Part shown: positions 34,088-44,359 of the stretch, piece after piece | Position numbering within the stretch: position 1 is the stretch's first letter | Layout: the number at the start of each line of letters is the position of its first letter | NCBI GenBank assembly: GCA_019915135.1 | Contig: JAHLMK010000018.1 | Coordinates: 930,001-994,000 of the forward strand | Direction: 5' to 3' | Source: Strobilurus pachycystidiatus | Lineage: Eukaryota > Basidiomycota > Agaricomycetes > Agaricales > Physalacriaceae | Length of the DNA stretch: 64,000 nt | The notes under the pieces: model-generated | Database searches by the model: none | What the model was told of the DNA's origin: nothing | The model's input: only the letters and a program-made list of their open reading frames with translations | Made by a program: the position numbers and the translations under genes

Positions 34088-35703
34088 TCAATCCGAATCA
34101 CTTTGGCTGTCCAAAAAGGCCATGATGCTCTGCCTCGCAGTCTACCCAAAAATTCATTAGAAACCGTAGTATCTTTCTCAGAATCGTTTACCTTCCGCTT
34201 CGGAGGTTTCTCAGTTCCCTCTGATTCATCATTATCATCATCAGACTCATCCTTTGAATCCTCGGCCATTTGGGCTGCTGGCTTTCCGCGTCGTGACCCC
34301 CGCACCAAGCTTGATTTCTCAAAAGACTGTACTGCCTCTAAAGGCAATTTAAGCGGACGGTCCGTAATAAGAAAAGAGAACCTGCCTAGATCTTCAGCAA
34401 GCTCGCGCTGTTCACGTATACGCTTCGCCTGCTCCATACTCGGTCGACCGTCCATGCCCAGTTCCGTCAAAACTTTCTTGATGATGTTGATTTGAGCCGA
34501 TGGACGGTCGACGCCTTCGAATAGCTTTGCCCAAGGTTTCCGTACGCCGCATGCTGTCACATAGGACTGCAAATATTCAGGATGACACATGAAGTCATAG
34601 AAAGCGACTATCACCTTGAGCCTCTTGATAGTCGCCTCGTCCTTGCTTTCGGTCTTCTTGCTTCGTTTGGCAACAGGCTATCATGGTACGTGAATTCGGA
34701 CACAATTGCAGGGCCTGAGATGCGACTCATACCTTATCCGATGATTTTTTCGTTGGTTCGGATTTCCTACGTTTCTTTGGCGGTTCCTTGTCGAGTTCCG
34801 AAAGGTCATCCTAGGCCAAATCGTTGAGTACGCCTGTATTCACGCATTGATCGCCACTCACGTCATCGGAAGATGTAGTAGCTTTGGCCTTGCCCTTGAT
34901 GTTAGATTTGCGAGTTGGCTTCACCTCGTTGTCCACTCCATCTTCGGAGAGTAGCTCTTTCGACGAGGATGATTTGGTAGTCTCTTTCTTCGGAGCAGGC
35001 TTCGATTTCTCAACTTTTGGCTTCAGCGAGGGCTTGGTCGTAGACGTGGGAGATTTCTAGAGTGGAATCAAGACCAGGGAAGGTGCGTAATCGGCCCACC
35101 AACCTGTGGCTGTTTCGAAGGCGGCGGAGGTAGTGGCTCGTCTTGTTCGATATCCGAGGTAGCAACGACAGACTAGCAGAGAGTATGGTAAGCAATCATA
35201 GCATACAGTACAGCAACGCGTACAGCAGATTTGAACTTCTTCTTGGTCACGGTAGACTTAGACTTGCTGGTTTCGCTGTTGGACGATCCCCGTTTCCGCT
35301 TTGGGGAAGGTGTTGCGTCTTCATCCGCGTCTTCATCGTCCCCAGCATCACGTCCGAAAGTTGGATCTGAGGAAAGTTCCTGGCGCACCCTGTCCTGACG
35401 GCGCTCCTCCTGGATTCCATGTTATTGCAAAAGCTATTACAAGGAGATGCAGAACGCACGAGGGCCTCCTGAATGGCCTGCTTGATGGCCTTCTTGTATT
35501 TCCCAGAGTCGAGCGTTCCTGTCTCCAGCGAGAACTGTTCTTCTATTTGCTGGCGAACAGTGCGAGGCGTTAATTTACTACATGATAAGCCTCTTGAGAC
35601 CTCTTCACCAGATGTCAGCGTGACGTGCTCACCTAATTTCCGCTGCATTGAGCACGATACTGCGCGTGCAAGTCTCGAGATCGTTCAAGTCCGGAACCGA
35701 CAT
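34088..35703 (-). CDS. HIRIP3-like chromatin protein (DEK_C-like N-terminus, CHZ-region-like C-terminus)
   Basis: The start 'MSVPDLNDLETCTRSIVLNA' leads to a helical domain resembling the DEK C-terminal fold ('LTPRTVRQQIEEQFSLETGT' and 'YKKAIKQAIQEAL'). A long disordered, Lys/Ser/acidic-rich middle follows, with poly-basic nuclear signals (PKRKR, PKKRRKS-like) spread over several exons. The C-terminal ordered block 'LKSYVTACGVRKPWAKLFEG' and 'TELGMDGRPSMEQAKRIREQ' closely resembles the conserved C-terminal region of HIRA-interacting protein 3, an H2A-H2B histone chaperone. The tail exon ends 'ARQSIMAFLDSQSDSD' after a GTAAAC...GGGTAG intron. One 48-bp in-frame intron near 34330-34380 appears to use a GC donor. 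Histone binding is inferred from family. Confidence 0.75.
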
Positions 35704-36665
35704 CGTTGTTCAAGTTCAAGTTGGGGTCGAGGTGGACAATGGTGCGGTGACTGCCGGCGCGTCTGTCACAGAGCACGTGATGTGTCACGGCGTCACCCGG
35801 GCCGCCATATGGCAAATTGCAATGCGTCACTTCAAGTTCACTGTCTAAGTCTTCACTTCCGCCCCACTGCCATCTCTTGTATCTGGATGCAATCTGCATG
35901 TTGAATGTTTGTACTCCACTCGAGACAATGGCAAGTGCCCTGGTCAGCTCTGCACTTCCTTCGCACTACCGACGTGCACACTCTGGACAGCATCAGACTG
36001 CCACAAGCAGCTGGAATGTCCCAAGTGCCTCCTTTCCCAACGCGCTGATAACGGAGCTCGGCGGCGTCAGACAGGTTGACTATCTTTGAGCTGGACAAGT
36101 ACTGTAATCGTCGTGGATGCTGTTTTTTGGGCGAATAACAGGCTCCTGGAGGACTGAACCAGTTCGGCTCACGAATCCATCAATGAAATCCAATGAAATC
36201 ACGATGATCACCAGAGATGGTCGAGCCAGGATCTAGGTGCAGCGGCAGTCATCGTATGTAACGGCTTCAATCGTCGTATGTCGTATGTGACATGGTCTTA
36301 GGAACTTCTTCAGCGTACACCGTACACATGCGCTTAGCACAGAGCCACTACTGCTATTGACGAACACGGATCGACTGAAATCACAAGGATTGTAAACAGA
36401 CGCGCTTCCATCTCCATGGGATCAGCGTCAACTTGGCATCTCGCGTCATCAATCACATTTACCGTTTCAAGTGCAATGTTCTCCCCTTAGCACGCGTCCT
36501 ACGTGACTATGCCGGCTTCACCGCATGATATGATAGCCTCCAACCATGACTGAACAAGACTGAACACGGTGCGTCGCACGTTCTCGTTGAGAAAATTATG
36601 ATATTCTCCTGCGCATGAAACTTGCAGCCCTCATGGTGCCGAATAACACAGGACTCATTTAAGGG
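35704..36665. other. intergenic region between HIRIP3-like and barwin-like genes
   Basis: A divergent promoter region of about 1 kb. The proximal part of the downstream gene contains a TATATAA box (36666-36672). No other gene is supported. Confidence 0.4.
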
Positions 36666-36672
36666 TATATAA
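36666..36672 (+). promoter_or_regulatory. TATA box
   Basis: TATATAA, 86 bases upstream of the ATG of the barwin-like gene and followed by a CA-rich leader. A strong core-promoter match, consistent with an inducible secreted protein. Confidence 0.55.
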
Positions 36673-36757
36673 GCTATTCAAACTAGCTGGTTTGAATATT
36701 CAGCAGCAGCCCAAGCGACCACTACTACACTCCTTCGCATCCACCAATCTTTTGAGA

Positions 36758-37404
36758 ATGTTTGGGAAGATCACCTCTGTCTTCGTTGCCTCCCTTTCGC
36801 TCTGTGTCGTCTCCGCATTGGCACTTCCCGCCAACTATACCACCACTTTGGAGGCGCGGTCTAACGTTGGCGATGGTAACACTCTGAATTTCTTCCTTTT
36901 TGCTCTCAATTGATAACGCCTCGTAGGCACGTACTTCAATCCTGCCCTTGGCGCGTGCGGCATTTACAACGTCGACGCCGACTACATCGTCGCAGTCTCT
37001 CACCTCTTGTATGACAGCTGGCCGTACGTCTATCTATTCTCATGCTCTCTTTTGTGTCTTGAGCTGATGCACGGAATGCTTAGTGGTGCCACTGCCAACC
37101 CCAACTTGTATGCCTTCGAGTTCTCACCCTTCCGCACCTACTCATCTTGCCACTCTGACTCTGCAGGAACCCAATCTGTAACAAGCGTCTCACTGCTAAC
37201 TGTAAATGACAACGATTCTGAAGTTCAACCTTGATCTGATTCCGATTTTCAGATGAAGGCAAATCCGTCACCGTTACGGTGACAGACCGTTGCACCGGCT
37301 GCGCGATGTACGACCTCGACTTTACCCCCGCCGGTATAGCCCAACTCGTCGCCGACCCCGTTGCAGTTGGGAGGATACACGGTGTCACCTGGGATTGGAT
37401 TTAA
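36758..37404 (+). CDS. small secreted barwin/RlpA-like (expansin-like) protein
   Basis: Five exons give a protein of about 140 residues. A signal peptide ('MFGKITSVFVASLSLCVVSA') is followed by 'TYFNPALGACGIYNVDADYI', 'VAVSHLLYDSW', 'ATANPNLNPICNKRLTANY', 'GKSVTVTVTDRCTGCAMYDL' and 'DFTPAGIAQLVADPVAVGRI', ending 'HGVTWDWI'. This is the double-psi beta-barrel of the barwin/RlpA family. The conserved Gly-Ala-Cys-Gly, the DRC-x-GC block and the DLS/DFTP-like segment are visible. Three of the five conserved-region Cys lie in CxxC-like positions. Family members are small secreted cerato-platanin/expansin-like proteins acting at the wall or host interface. All four introns keep the frame. Confidence 0.88.
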
Positions 37405-37826
37405 TGGTTTGGGCCGAAAGAAGACGTGGCCTAGTAACTTATTTACTGCATGGCTTCATGTATACCTTGTGTATACCTGCTGTATACTTGCTCGATGGGA
37501 ACATGGATGGGCGTAAATGAATCGATGTTTCGTGGTTTACACTTCCAGATTGCCTCAGAAGCTGGTTCAGGCTTGCCAATGGCTATACTGGGTGGCAATG
37601 TGCCCCAAGTTTGCCACGAAATGTCCAAAAGAGTAAGTACTTGAAGTATTCTTCTTCAACCTTGCCATGATCTTGAATAAATATCCGTCTTACAATTGTA
37701 ATGTTTTAGTACACTGGCATCTAAGAAACAACATCCCAGAAACGGTAGCCTCCCACTACGAAGATTAGTACATCCTCTAGCTAATATTATACGTGGTATT
37801 ACTTTTACTGCAAACACCTAGCCAAT
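37405..37826. other. convergent 3' region
   Basis: Lies between two gene ends. Contains three close GTATAC words (37462-37490), which form a short AT-rich repeat. No gene. Confidence 0.35.
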
Positions 37827-38514
37827 CTATGGCTCGTCACACGTATCAACTATATCGGTATCTACACCAAGATCAATGAAATCACAAGACAATGGTAGCA
37901 AACCGTGTCTCCGACACTCCACCAACAAATCGCTATACATGTAACTCGCGCTCTCCATCCTCCCTGGCTCGACGTCGTGTCTCAAACGATTGATCAGCGA
38001 AGGCGTATCGAAGGCCGACTCTATCGTGAGTGTGTTCGCCAATTCGCGTATGGCGTGTGGGTCGTCTGACTCGGAAAACGGCCAGATGCATAGACAGTCG
38101 GAGGTGAAGGTCATGCAGACGATATCGCCCGGACGGGGGTCCATTACGACGGGCAGACCGGATGAGATGTCGGCCTGAGAGACGTGGAACTCGTAGCGGA
38201 GGTAGAAGGTGCCGGTCTGCCTGCAAAGAAAGAGGTTATCAACAATGCATCGTGCAGACAAAAGAAGGACTTGCTCATCAAAGTACGCTGCCTTGAGAAA
38301 GCCCCATGCGCCGTGTTCGGTGTCGGGGAACCTACCGTACAAGATGAGGAAAGCCTGATGAAAAATTAGCGTATGAGTTTGTGTGGCGTACGAAGCTGAA
38401 GAGATCTACCTGGAGGACGCGTAGGACCTCATATCGGACCATGCCGATATCAGGGTAAGTGGAGTCGATGATCTGCTCGTATGATTCCGATTCCGGTGTG
38501 TGAGCAGACTCCAT
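37827..38514 (-). CDS. hypothetical protein of about 190 residues
   Basis: Exon 1 (38410-38514) reads 'MESAHTPESESYEQIIDSTY' onward. After a 55-bp intron (38355-38409), exon 2 gives 'AFLILYGRFPDTEHGAWGFL'. A GC-AG intron (donor GCAAGT) probably follows, leading to 'QTGTFYLRYEFHVSQADISS', 'GDIVCMTFTSDCLCIWPFSE' and the C-terminus 'VDTDIVDTCDEP'. That intron is 54 bp and in frame, so the unspliced version would simply add 18 residues. No signal peptide, TM segment or known domain is recognised. Regular hydrophobic patterning and correct splice signals argue for a real gene. Confidence 0.65.
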
Positions 38515-39225
38515 ACTTAGTGACACTGATACTGAGCCTCGTTGTGTTCCGACATGATGCCTTTTGAGAGGACTGCGACAATTGAGCCTCAGAGTGAGGA
38601 GATCAAGGATCAGCGTTGGATGATACAAGGACAACAAGAAAGAGAACAGTGATCCTTGTTTTTGTTAACAACACGAACGCAGATCGTTCGAGGTGCAGGC
38701 GGCTCAGAAAAGACAATAACTGCTGCCGGCAGTTTCGAGCAAGTGATGTCGAACGAGTATGCCACAGAATGCATTGGCTAGCCTGCCGCCGACATGAATC
38801 GAGAGGTATACTAGTCACATAGTCCTTCAGGCTTCAATGGTTTCAGGTACACTGAAATTAGCCTCAGCGGAGGAAATTTTTTGGCTCCGGCAGCAGAGAC
38901 CCCCAGATGTCAACCGTGTAGTTGGATGAGTCAGTCAGAGCAAGAGGCTAGGCCAAACACGCAGGTAGAATGAAACGTCAAGCGCCACAATTCCGTGTAA
39001 ATGGGAGTTTGGACGAGATGATTCTCCTGCATCGAAACGCGATGATAGTGATGATGTCGAGGACAAGAAAGTGTGTGAGCTGTGTCTGGGCAGAGTGCCG
39101 TGTGCCTCGCCGATGCCGACGGATGACGGCAGTGCGTTTGATTCTTTGAAGGAGCTGAAGCCGCCCACGTGAGCGGCGTGCCTCTTTGCCATCCCTCCAT
39201 CGTCAGTGACCCACCCCCCGGGCGC
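38515..39225. other. divergent promoter region
   Basis: About 700 bases between divergent genes. No gene or strong motif is seen. Confidence 0.35.
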
Positions 39226-42200
39226 ATGTCCCAGGTCAAGCTGTATGTTCTTTCGTCCGCGCCTGACACGTTCATTCTGACATTCCGCGTTGCTCAGAAC
39301 CCTTCGGCAACCGCCAAATGTCGAGTTCGTCTGCGGTCCGTGCTTCCGGACACTGCTAGTAACGCTTATGCTCATATGGCGTGCAGGTTACCCCGGAATA
39401 CCCTCTGGCGGTACAGACAGACCGCAGGCAGCGGTCCAAGGCGTGCGTGCTGCCCTTTCTCGCGCCCGAATAGCGCCTGATTTGGTCATTATAGGCGGTC
39501 GAAGTGCGAGTGAACAATCCGAACGTCAAGGCGAAATGGGTGCGAATTGAGCTGCGCAAGGTCGAGACAATCCCAGGATCCGCCGGTAATATCTTCTACG
39601 ACTATGTCGGGCCAAGCCCGGTCGACGTCTGGAAGGCGCAGGAAGAATGGGAGGCGGTCAAATCAGTGTGTCCACTCTCGCACTGGCATGCTTATCCAGC
39701 ACTCACAATTCCCCAGGAGGACCATCCTTTTGAGATTCGCATTCCCGAGTCCATCCCGCCAACGCTCTCGCTCGAAGGCAACGGTGCGTCGACAGCAATA
39801 CCGACCCTTGGCGCTTAGCTGACAACATCAAACAGTTGGCATAAGATACGAGCTCATCGCCAGTATCTGCACCAAGGGCAAGCGCGGTTTCCTTCGCAAA
39901 CGCAAGTCCAACGTCGTCTCGGCTCAGACTGAAATCATCATCGACAAACACGACCTTCATTCGACATGGCCCGTGTACTGCCAGCCTGACATCCGCCAAG
40001 TGGACCTTGACGGCGTCGTCCTCACCGTGGAACGCCATCACACCTGCTACGCGCCCGGCGATAGAGTGGCTGTCTTCGCCGCTGTCCGCTCAGAGTTCCA
40101 GACTGTCATCCTTCGCGGGTTTGAGATCTCCCTCCGTGAATCCAGGACTTTCCGCGCGGGTGCCTACGCCCAGGGCAAGAAAACAATACCTCAAACAGGG
40201 TTGGCATTTAACCGAAAACAAGATTCCTGTCAATGTGACCCTCATGGGCGGGATGGTTCATAAGGCAGAGCTTGTCATCGGGATCCCCCCCAATCACACC
40301 ACTACGACCCTCAATTCAGCAAGACATATTGATATCACCTATGTTCTGTGTGTACGTGCAATTATGGGTACAGGCCAACCTGTGGTCATGGAGCTCCCGG
40401 TTATCATGTCCAATTGGCCGAGGTTTGTTCATTAGTTTCCTGGTCCCTCCCAAAACTCTGACCTACTGTTTCACAGGAATGTCTCTCAGGAAGCAATACG
40501 GCGGATTGGTCCAGCTCCTGGTCTCTCCCTACTTGCACCAAGCAGCGCCATGCATTCCGTGGAGCCTTCTCGTCCTCAGGCGAGTACCTTTGGCGGACGT
40601 CCGTCGCAACCTGAAGCCGCTCGACCCTCGACAGCCAATACATATACCTCTGCAACACCCACCCAGACACATCAGGTGAACGGATTCGCCAGACCTGACG
40701 AGTTCGGAGCTACCGCCCGTCCCACTCACAATCCAGCGCGCTCTTCCATCGACGAGAATACCGGATCGCGTCGTTTAACAATAACCAACGCGCAACCAAT
40801 GGAGATACCGGGTGACCAACCGGTGTCGCGTCGACGCCCATCGGCCAACGCGAATGTCGCTACCACTCCCAATGGGTACATTGACGAGAAGAAGCTTTTC
40901 GAACGTGCTAAAGCTACCGTTGAGCAGGTACAGGGAAGCGCCGTGAGTTTTGCATTCTAGATCATCGCATACGCGCTCTGACATTGGTCCCAACATAGGC
41001 ACAATCGCAGCCCAAGGAGAACGGTTCGTCTAAGAAATGGGTTTCGGCGGAGGAAGAAAAGATCAGGCTCTATAACGTCGCTCAAGCGGCGGTGAACCGT
41101 ACCCAAGGGTATTCTAGTGATTCTTCGTCGACCGACGCACATCAGAATCGGCCATCTTCGAAGGGCACTGGCGCTACACGTAAACCCTCCGCGAATGGGA
41201 ACGCGTATATGACGGCTGTGGACGAGAAGGCGGCCCTGAGGAGATACCAAGAGGCAAAGACTGCTGTGGAGGTCACCCAAACCGCTGGGTTTACTGACGG
41301 GAGTGTTCATGATCCACCACCATTCGAGGCGCCGTCTGGCTCGTCGTCGTCCGGCTATGAGACTGCTGCAGCGGAGAAGGCGCGGATCAAGAGGGAGCTG
41401 GCTACGAAACAGTCCTCGGGAAGCTTGTCGTACGAAAGTGCCGCTGCTGAGAAGGCGCGTCTGAAGAAGGAGCTCATGGAGCGGGAGAGGAGAACGTCGC
41501 CAAGTCATGATCCACCTTCGTTTGAGGTAGCGGCATCTTCGTCTTCGCAGATGAACGGGCACGCTGCTGGGAGTTCCTTGGCGTTCGAGAGTGCTGCTGC
41601 AGAGAAGGCCAGGATGAGGCGGGAGCTGGCTGAGCGGGACCGAGCAGCAGAAGCCGCGGCCGCGGCACCGGCGCCCAACGGCAGCCAATATGAGAGCGCC
41701 GCTGCTGAGAAAGCGAGACTCAGGAGGGAGATGGAGGAGCGGGATAGAAAAGCACACGCTCCAAGTGATCTTCCGCCGCCTTTTGTCGGCCGTGCCGGCT
41801 CCTCCTCACCACCCCCATTTGCGAGCTCGTCATCCCCGCCCCCCTTTGCGTCGTCTTCACCGCCACCCTTCAACGGCGGTCCCATGACCAATGGTGGCCT
41901 ATCTGAGAAGGACATCCTCGCCCGACATTTTGCTGCCCAGGACGCAGAGGCCAATGGTAGCGGCTCTTCGCGGCCGAGGTCGCGCCCGACGCCCGTTCCG
42001 CCGCAGAACGGCGTCATGTCTGCTGCGGAGGAGAAGAGGATGCTGGCCGCGCGGTATGCTTCGGGGTCGGAATGGGGGCCCAGCGGGTCGTCCAGCACGC
42101 CTCCGCCGCTGATGCCCCGGCCTCCTGCGCACTACATCCAGGAGACGCGCGATGAGGACGCCAGGGTGTCAAAGTTCGTACTGGACGACATCCCTCTGCA

Positions 42201-42261
42201 TATGGGCGATGGAGATATCCCCGCTCCTCCGCCCTTGCCACCGAAGCCGAACGAAGAGTAA
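39226..42261 (+). CDS. arrestin-like protein with repeat-rich, proline-rich tail
   Basis: The N-terminal ~370 residues form an arrestin-type fold. 'MSQVKLTLRQPPNVEFVCG' is followed by 'GAVEVRVNNPNVKAKWVRIE', 'HPFEIRIPESIPPTLSLEG', 'VGIRYELIASICTKGKRGFL', 'LDGVVLTVERHHTCYAPGDR', 'KIPVNVTLMGGMVHKAEL' and 'TTTLNSARHIDITYVLCVRA' with 'PVIMSNWPR'. Alpha-arrestins are ubiquitin-ligase adaptors for transporter endocytosis. The tail holds about nine copies of a helical motif ('YESAAAEKARLRREMEER' and variants) separated by Ser/Pro linkers with PPPF repeats, and ends 'PAPPPLPPKPNEE', an SH3-type ligand. Short introns occur in the N-terminal half. Around 40176-40212 the frame moves by one base with no splice signals, so a frameshift or assembly error is likely there. 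Confidence 0.8.
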
Positions 42262-42778
42262 AGTCTTGGAGTTCTCCCGATATATCCTTCATCTTGCTTT
42301 CTCTTTTACTGGCTTCTGCTGTGGGATCATCTATGCATACCATTTACCCTTATTTATCTCTCTTTTTGATCAGTTATCATTATTCGCTCTTTCATCTCAT
42401 GTTCTTCTTGGGTTCATTAGTGCTCTATCGACACACTCATTATATTTCTCCCATCTATCGTATGAATCATCTGATTTCCTGATCTCTATCTGCGTTCGCA
42501 TACTGGTGTATTGTTTTATGTGCAGTAGGTGCGTCATCGTTCCAGGTTGTTTTGTCGGAGTGCGTGTCTCAGTTCTATGGCTCTCTTATTCGCGTCACTG
42601 ATTGTACAAAGGACTTCAGTGTGTGCATGTTTGAAAATCATCTTTTATTGTCCTCCTCTTGTGTTCAATTGTGCGGTGACTATAATGTGGCGCTTAGGAC
42701 CAGCGCAGGATGGTTGCCCGCCATTCTGAACAAAACAACCTTGTGAGCGTGTCTCACCTGTTGACCATCCTTCGAAGA
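42262..42778. other. intergenic region
   Basis: A T-rich stretch (about 42280-42520), probably the arrestin 3'UTR, followed by the promoter of the next gene. No gene. Confidence 0.4.
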
Positions 42779-42786
42779 GGATAAAA
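42779..42786 (+). promoter_or_regulatory. TATA-like box
   Basis: GATAAAAG about 47 bases upstream of the ATG at 42833, in the correct orientation and at a distance typical of fungal short leaders. Confidence 0.4.
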
Positions 42787-42832
42787 GCAGGGCTTCCTCC
42801 TGGTGTATCCAGCAACCCACTTCTACCTCGGC

Positions 42833-43659
42833 ATGTCTCAGTCTCTCCCCTCGTCAATCACACCGGAGGCGGTTGAGATAATCAAAAAACTCTCCCCAGT
42901 CTGCTATGATATGAAGCAATTCAACATCGCTGTCAACGCCTCAACCGAGGTAGCGCGTATAGTACAGGTACGTTCGTGTCGATCTCCTCTCGAGTACAAG
43001 ACTGACGGAAAAATCTGATCAAGGCATGCCTCGTCGTCCACGCGAACGTGACAGATTTGCGCTCGAAAAAGCGCAGCCAAGTTCCCCAATGGTGCTTCCT
43101 GTACAAGGCGTATCACGACGAGTACAGTACTTTGCCTCATTCCGAAATCTCTGACTGACTTCTTCGTGTCACCAGACTCAACGGTCATCTGCACCTCTAC
43201 TACCTCACGCGCAACTCCCTCACCAGACCGTCCGAGTCCTACCCAATCCTCGCCGAGCCAGTCATCAACTTCTTCGCGCGCTTCACGCTGCGCATCGCGC
43301 CCCGCGCGGACTACAAGACGCCCCAGACCTACCTCGCCGCCCTGCACCAGATGGCGAACGACATCCACGCCGTGGCGCAGAACAAGACATCCGGCGTCTC
43401 GGCCCACTTTGGGGACAGCGAGCCGTACGTCGTGCCCCGCGGGCAGGCGTCGTACACGGATCTGTGCGAGGCGCACCAGATGCAGGCGGTGCCGTACTTC
43501 TTCATGGGACTGGACGTGGATGGACCGGTCCTGGGGAGGTATAGGCGCGGTGTGGGGATTGAGAGGGAGCTGGATGTGTTTTCGGGCCCGGCGGATTTGA
43601 AGCCTTTGCCGTGGGGACAAGAGGACGAGAGGGATGCGTTGCGGCATTTGGAGGATTAG
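42833..43659 (+). CDS. hypothetical protein of about 230 residues
   Basis: Three exons. 'MSQSLPSSITPEAVEIIKKL' onward reaches 'ASTEVARIVQ' before intron 1. The middle exon reads 'ACLVVHANVTDLRSKKRSQV' and 'PQWCFLYKAYHDE'. After intron 2 (GTACAG...CACCAG) come 'LNGHLHLYYLTRNSLTRPSE', 'YPILAEPVINFFARFTLRIA', 'GQASYTDLCEAHQMQAVPYF' and 'LPWGQEDERDALRHLED'. All joins keep the frame. It has no signal peptide or TM segment, and I do not recognise a domain. The regular alternation of hydrophobic and charged residues suggests a folded cytosolic protein. Confidence 0.75.
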
Positions 43660-43732
43660 GCGATGCATCGAGGAATTAAACCCGGCTCTGGAAGCTCTTT
43701 TCATTTCTTTGCAGGCTCAGCTGCTGCGGTGG

Positions 43733-44050
43733 CATTTTGGTGTAGGTACTAAGTACATAGTTCAAGGGACCTGTACGTTATACTATGCAGGCTAATTGTC
43801 TTTCATTGAGACGGCAGTTTCTCTGTCCCTGACTTGTGTGTAGAAACAGTGAGCGATACAATGAGTGGGAAACATGATCACAAGTACTTGACCGACAAGC
43901 TTGAATCGGACAAGATCTTTTGCTCCTGAAGAAAAGGAGGCGTGTCCGTCTGATATCGTAGATGTAGGACCGCCATATGTATGCGCCACCTTCTTGTCAA
44001 TGACTCGGAGTCGGCGTTCAAATCTATTATTCGGTAAACGAGGCTGGTGC
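43733..44050. repeat. tandem duplication, unit A
   Basis: First copy of an imperfect direct duplication. Shared words with unit B, in the same order, include CATTTTGG, TTCAAGGGAC, TGTACGTTA, ATTGTC, ATTGAGACGG, GCGCCACC, CTTCTTGT-AATGA, TCGGCGTTCA and AGGCTGGTGC. Non-coding, immediately downstream of the hypothetical gene. Confidence 0.75.
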
Positions 44051-44082
44051 CTGTTGTCGTACACGTTGCTTTGTAAAGGATG

Positions 44083-44359
44083 CATTTTGGTATCAATAGT
44101 TCTTCAAGGGACCCAATGTACGTTAGCTCATTGTCCTCTATTGAGACGGAGGTTTATCCGTACCTATCTGGGAGCAAGACAAGTGAGAAAAGGGTTCTCC
44201 TACTTAGTGGCAGATGATACGGCTCCACTACTTCTCGGAGCGGCGAAGAACAAGCCGTGTGTGATATTGCAGTACATACCGCCTATCTATTTGCGCCACC
44301 TATGGCCTTCTTGTTAATGAGTCGGCGTTCATTTTTCAGAGCGGTAGACAGGCTGGTGC
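44083..44359. repeat. tandem duplication, unit B
   Basis: Second copy. The spacing to unit A shrinks from about 350 to 310 bases across the unit, so several small deletions have accumulated. No inverted ends or target duplications are apparent. Confidence 0.75.

Noticed and set aside
41505..42098. 197-codon minus-strand frame
   Set aside because: Antisense shadow of the Ala/Glu/Ser repeats in the arrestin tail.
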